In this document: piece by piece, positions 58,421 to 64,000 of the stretch
Layout of the letters: each line of letters begins with the position of its first letter
How positions within the stretch are numbered: position 1 is the first letter of the stretch
Position numbers and translations under genes: made by a program
The notes under the pieces: generated by a model
Told to the model about the DNA's origin: nothing
The model's database searches: none
Seen by the model: only the letters and a program-made list of their open reading frames with translations
NCBI RefSeq assembly: GCF_902459465.1
Contig: NW_022985702.1
Span: 279,681 to 343,680 of the forward strand
Direction of reading: 5' to 3'
Source of the DNA: Asterias rubens
Taxonomy: Eukaryota; Echinodermata; Asteroidea; Forcipulatida; Asteriidae
Length of the DNA stretch: 64,000 bases

Positions 58421-58984
58421 CTTCATAATAGTCTAATAGTCAACACAACATAGTGAGCAGGCACTGGATTAGTAACGTTTATAATGATGTCACTGTGAAA
58501 TGCTTTTGAATTTCTGATCAGTTTAATATCTATGTAAAAAATCAGTGTTGAACTTGGTTCCAAAGAGAAAGAAATATATTTCAATGTGCCATACAATGTT
58601 TTGTTAAGTCCCTTTTCTGTAGAATGTGATGTTAAAACTGTGGTATTGTTTTTCAAGTTCATTATGACTCCTTTGTTCATAACCTGCTTGCATAGTGACT
58701 CTAAGTCTCATACTGCCAAGATATAGCTGGCACGGGGATAACATAGAGTGAAGAGACTTATGGTTTTGAGTAACTTTGCAATTGGGACAACAGTTAAAGT
58801 TATTACAATCTATGTAAAATTACAGAAAAAGTTTAAATAAAAGGCAGTTCATATGCCACCGAGATAAATCGAAGTGTTTATTGTTGTTTCTATAGCGGTT
58901 GACGTTTGTTAATCACTCTTATAGTTATGGGTCTTTATTATGTAAAGTTTGATTATTCGGGCCAAGTGGATAATTGTTTGGTCT
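58421..58984. other. AT-rich spacer, no gene seen
   Basis: Short frames only; its right end grades into a degenerate unit of the following array. Confidence 0.35.
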
Positions 58985-61900
58985 GGGCACGATGGTTTGT
59001 GATATAAGGAAGGCATCTGTGAAGAAAAAAACTTTATTTAATGGTTTCGTACACTTACTTTTTGGACGCAAAATGCGCAAACGGGCTGTATTATGCAAAT
59101 GTTTAATTAGTTGGGCTGAGCTAATTAGCCAATCTATTCATTAGGGGCGCCTAGGTATGATGGTTTCTGATCTAAGGAAGGCATCTGTAAAAAAAAATCT
59201 TAAGATTTATTGATTTTACTTTGAAAACATTTCAAATTACAATTGGTACTATTCGATACTTGCGCGCTTTTTCGTATGTAGAATGTGCGTTAGACGGGCT
59301 ATTTTATGCAATTGTTTAATTAGTTGGGCTGAGCTAATTAGCCAAAGTATTCATTAGGGGCGCCTAGGTATGATGGTTTGGGATCTAAGGAAGATATCTG
59401 TGAAGAAAAATCTTAAGATTTATTGATTTTGCTTTGAAAACATTTAACATACCGTAGTACCTCTTACTGCCTGTAACGGTTGTTATCGCGCCGCCGTTGC
59501 TTCGTAGGCAAAATGACGAAGGTTGATCACAAGAGGGCGCTATGGTATGCAAATGTTTAATTAGTTGGGCTGAGCTAATTAGGCAAAGTATTCATTAGGG
59601 GCGCCTAGGTATGATGGTTTGGGATCTACGGAAGATATCTGTGAAGAAAAATCTTAAGATTTATCGATTTTCCTTTGAAAACATTTCAAATTAAAATTTG
59701 TACAATTCGATACTTGCGCGCTTTTTCGTATATAGAATGTGCGTTATACGGGCTATATTATGCAAATGTTTAATTAGTTGGGCTGAGCTAATTAGCCAAT
59801 CTATTCATTAGTGGCGCCTAGGTATGATGGTTTGGGATCTAAGAAAGACATCTGTGAAGAAAAATCTGAAGATTTAATGATTTTACTTTGAAAACATTTC
59901 AAATTATAATTGGTACTATTCGATACTTGCGCGCTTTTTCGTATGTAGAATGTGCGTTATACGGGCTATACTATGCAAATGTTTAATTAGTTGGGCTGAG
60001 CTAATTAGGCAATCTATTCATTAGGGGCGCCTAGGTATGATGGTTTGGGATCTAAGGAAGATATCTGTGAAGAAAAATATGAAGATTTAATGATTTTACT
60101 TTGAAAACATTTCAAATTATAATTTGTACTATTCGATACTTGCGCGCTTTTTCGTATGTAGAATGTGCGTTAGACGGGCTATTTTATGCAATTGTTTAAT
60201 TAGTTGGGCTGAGCTAATTAGCCAAAGTATTCATTAGGGGCGCCTAGGTATGATGGTTTGGGATCTAAGGAAGATATCTGTGAAGAAAAATCTGAAGATT
60301 TATTGATTTTACTTTGAAAACATTTAACATACCGTAGTACCTCTTACTGCCTGTAACGGTTGTTATCGCGCCGCCGTTGCTTCGTAGGCAAAATGACGAA
60401 GGTTGATCACAAGAGGGCGCTATGGTATGCAAATGTTTAATTAGTTGGGCTGAGCTAATTAGGCAAAGTATTCATTAGGGGCGCCTAGGTATGATGGTTT
60501 GGGATCTACGGAAGATATCTGTGAAGAAAAATCTTAAGATTTATCGATTTTCCTTTGAAAACATTTCAAATTAAAATTTGTACTATTCGATACTTGCGCG
60601 CTTTTTCGTATATAGAATGTGCGTTATACGGGCTATATTATGCAAATGTTTAATTAGTTGGGCTGAGCTAATTAGCCAATCTATTCATTAGTGGCGCCTA
60701 GGTATGATGGTTTGGGATCTAAGAAAGACATCTGTGAAGAAAAATCTGAAGATTTAATGAGTTTACTTTGAAAACATTTCAAATTATAATTGGTACTATT
60801 CGATACTTGCGCGCTTTTTCGTATGTAGAATGTGCGTTATACGGGCTATACTATGCAAATGTTTAATTAGTTGGGCTGAGCTAATTAGGCAATCTATTCA
60901 TTAGGGGCGCCTAGGTATGATGGTTTGGGATCTAAGGAAGATATCTGTGAAGAAAAATATGAAGATTTAATGATTTTACTTTGAAAACATTTCAAATTAT
61001 AATTTGTACTATTCGATACTTGCGCGCTTTTTCGTATGTAGAATGTGCGTTAGACGGGCTATTTATGCAATTGTTTAATTAGTTGGGCTGAGCTAATTAG
61101 CCAAAGTATTCATTAGGGGCGCCTAGGTATGATGGTTTGGGATCTAAGGAAGATATCTGTGAAGAAAAATCTTAAGATTTATTGATTTTACTTTGAAAAC
61201 ATTTAACATACCGTAGTACCTCTTACTGCCTGTAACGGTTGTTATCGCGCCGCCGTTGCTTCGTAGGCAAAATGACGAAGGTTGATCACAAGAGGGCGCT
61301 ATGGTATGCAAATGTTTAATTAGTTGGGCTGAGCTAATTAGGCAAAGTATTCATTAGGGGCGCCTAGGTATGATGGTTTGGGATCTAAGGAAGATATCTG
61401 TGAAGAAAAATCTTAAGATTTATCGATTTTACTTTGAAAACATTTCAAATTAAAATTGGTACTATTCGATACTTGCGCGCTTTTTCGTATATAGAATGTG
61501 CGTTATACGGGCTATATTATGCAAATGTTTAATTAGTTGGGCTGAGCTAATTAGCCAATCTATTCATTAGTGGCGCCTAGGTATGATGGTTTGGGATCTA
61601 AGGAAGACATCTGTGAAGAAAAATCTGAAGATTTAATGATTTTACTTTGAAAACATTTCAAATTATAATTGGTACTATTCGATACTTGCGCGCTTTTTCG
61701 TATGTAGAATGTGCGTTATACGGGCTATTTTATACAAATGTTTAATTAGTTGGGCTGAGCTAATTAGGCAAAGTATTCATTAGGGGCGCCTAGGTATGAT
61801 GGTTTGGGATCTAAGGAAGACATCTGTGAAGAAAAATCTAAAGATTTATCGATTTTACTTTGAAAACATTTCAAATTAAAATTGGTACTATTCGATACTT

Positions 61901-64000
61901 GCGCTTTTTCGTATATAGTATGTGCGTACAGGCTATATTATGCAAATGTTTAATTAGTTGGGCTGAGCTAATTAGCCAATCTATTCATTAGGGGCGCCTA
62001 GGTATGATGGTTTGGGATCTAAGGAAGACCTCTGCGAAGAAAAATCTTAAGATTTATCGATTATACTTTGAAAACATTTCAAATTAAAATTGGTACTATT
62101 CGATACTTGCGCTTTTTTCGTATGTAGAATGTGCATACAGGCTATATTATGCAAATGTTTAATTAGTTGGGCTGAGCTAATTAGCCAATCTATTCATTAG
62201 GGGCGCCTAGGTATGATGGTTTGGGATCTAAGGAAGATATCTGTGAAGAAAAATCTTAAGATTTATTGATTTTACTTTGAAAACATTTCAAATTATAATT
62301 GGTACTATTCGATACTTGCGCGCTTTTTCGTATGTAGAATGTGCGTTATACGGGCTATATTATGCAAATGTTTAATTAGTTGGGCTGAGCTAATTAGGCA
62401 AAGTATTCATTAGGGGCGCCTAGGTATGATGGTTTGGGATCTACGGAAGATATCTGTGAAGAAAAATCTTAAGATTTATCGATTTTCCTTTGAAAACATT
62501 TCAAATTAAAATTTGTACTATTCGATACTTGCGCGCTTTTTCGTATATAGAATGTGCGTTATACGGGCTATATTATGCAAATGTTTAATTAGTTGGGCTG
62601 AGCTAATTAGCCAATCTATTTATTAGTGGCGCCTAGGTATGATGGTTTGGGATCTAAGGAAGACATCTGTGAAGAAAAATCTGAAGATTTAATGATTTTA
62701 CTTTGAAAACATTTCAAATTATAATTGGTACTATTCGCTACTTGCGCGCTTTTTCGTATGTAGAATGTGCGTTATACGGGCTATTTTATGCAAATATTTA
62801 ATTAGTTGGGCTGAGCTAATTAGGCAAAGTATTCATTAGGGGCGCCTATGTATGATGGTTTGGGATCTAAGGAAGACATCTGTGAAGAAAAATCTGAAGA
62901 TTTAATGATTTTACTTTGAAAACATTTCAAATTATAATTGGTACTATTCGATACTTGCGCGCTTTTTCGTATGTAGAATGTGCGTTATACGGGCTATACT
63001 ATGCAAATGTTTAATTAGTTGGGCTGAGCTAATTAGGCAATCTATTCATTAGGGGCGCCTAGGTATGATGGTTTGGGATCTAAGGAAGATATCTGTGAAG
63101 AAAAATCTTAAGATTTATTGATTTTACTTTGAAAACATTTCAAATTATAATTGGTACTATTCGATACTTGCGCGCTTTTTCGTATGTAGAATGTGCGTTA
63201 TACGGGCTATACTATGCAAATGTTTAATTAGTTGGGCTGAGCTAATTAGGCAATCTATTCATTAGGGGCGCCTAGGTATGATGGTTTGGGATCTAAGAAA
63301 GATATCTGTGAAGACAAATCTTAAGATTTATTGATTTTACTTTGAAAACATTTCAAATTAAAATTGGTACTATTCGATACTCGCGCTTTTTTCGTATGTA
63401 GAATGTGCATACAGGCTATATTATGCAAATGTTTAATTAGTTGGGCTGAGCTAATTAGCCAATCTATTCATTAGGGGCGCCTATGTATGATGGTTTGGGA
63501 TCTAGGGAAGACATCTGCGAAAAAAAATCTTAAGATTTATTGATTTTACTTTGAAAACATTTCAAATTAAAATTGGTACTACTCGATACTTGCGCGCTTT
63601 TTCGTATATAGAATGTGCGTACAGGCTATATTATGCAAATGTTTAATTAGTTGGGCTGAGCTAATTAGCCAATCTATTCATTAGTGGCGCCTAGGTATGA
63701 TGGTTTGGGATCTAAGGAAGACATCTGTGAAGAAAAATCTGAAGATTTAATGATTTTACTTTGAAAACATTTAACATACCGTAGTACCTCTTACTGCCTG
63801 TAACGGTTGTTATCGCGCCGCCGTTGCTTCGTAGGCAAAATGACGAAGGTTGATCACAAGAGGGCGCTATGGTATGCAAATGTTTAATTAGTTGGGCTGA
63901 GCTAATTAGGCAAAGTATTCATTAGGGGCGCCTAGGTATGATGGTTTGGGATCTAAGGAAGATATCTGTGAAGAAAAATCTTAAGATTTATTGATTTTAC
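58985..64000 (-). repeat. Tandem array of about 213-bp units, right inverted end of the foldback-type transposon (runs off window)
   Basis: The same unit as 52063-54335 in reverse (ATTAGGGGCGCCTAGGTATG, TTAATTAGTTGGGCTGAGCT, TTTGAAAACATTTCAAATTA), about 23 units to the window end. A distinct insert (AACATACCGTAGTACCTCTT...CGCGCCGCCGTTGCTTCG...GAGGGCGCTATGGTATGC) occurs at 59446, 60326, 61205 and 63773. The first three are 880 bp apart, defining a higher-order repeat of four units. The unit nearest the gene (58985-59080) is degenerate. Confidence 0.92.

Overview
The window is nuclear DNA of an animal. Genes are split by GT-AG introns, intergenic DNA is AT-rich, and short palindromic transposons, LINE remnants, a tRNA-derived SINE, microsatellites and two 500-N scaffold gaps are scattered throughout. 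Discoidin/fibrinogen exons, a SHOC2-type leucine-rich-repeat gene, a DUF7869-type gene, KDZ and Helentron genes and many hairpin MITEs suggest a marine deuterostome, most likely an echinoderm (perhaps a sea star). That taxon is a guess from repeat and gene content and was not searched.

Layout. 1-5.4 kb (minus strand): a Helentron-like Helitron, with a Pif1 helicase joined to an AP-type endonuclease (frameshifted), an intron-containing OB-fold (RPA-like) gene downstream, and a fold-back repeat cutting off the Rep end. 5.4-8.6 kb: a CpG-rich possible first exon, small CATGGAGG hairpins, a MITE built of CGCATACG motifs and a diverged duplication. 8.6-20.7 kb (minus): the C-terminal half of a KDZ transposase (7 exons in consistent phase), a roughly 98-bp minisatellite, then a DUF7869-type gene (8 exons). 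First gap at 20.8-21.3 kb. 22.5-27.7 kb (plus): a discoidin (F5/8C) plus fibrinogen C-terminal gene with a broken first exon and an intron full of degraded duplicates of its own exon and LINE reverse-transcriptase relics. 27.7-38 kb: gene-poor DNA with many palindromic MITEs. 38-39.6 kb: one orphan minus-strand exon and the CpG-rich start of a plus-strand gene. 39.76-40.84 kb: a fold-back element with a 9-bp target duplication. 41.0-51.9 kb: an inverted duplication with 1.58-kb arms around the second gap, a LINE with a 2A-like peptide, and the SHOC2 exons in the opposite orientation to their first exon. 52.1-64 kb: a foldback-type transposon with outward arrays of about 213-bp repeats in inverted orientation around a gene that joins a MULE-like transposase, a ubiquitin-specific protease (C19) and a Ulp1/SUMO protease (C48).

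How it fits together. Most coding sequence here belongs to mobile elements (Helentron, KDZ, DUF7869-type, LINE, MULE-like foldback). Host genes are SHOC2, the discoidin-fibrinogen gene and probably the orphan exon at 38.1 kb. The two best leads are the MULE-USP-ULP element with tandem-array inverted ends, and the inverted duplication that splits SHOC2, which is either a scaffold misorientation or a foldback-associated rearrangement beginning about 130 bp from the repeat array.
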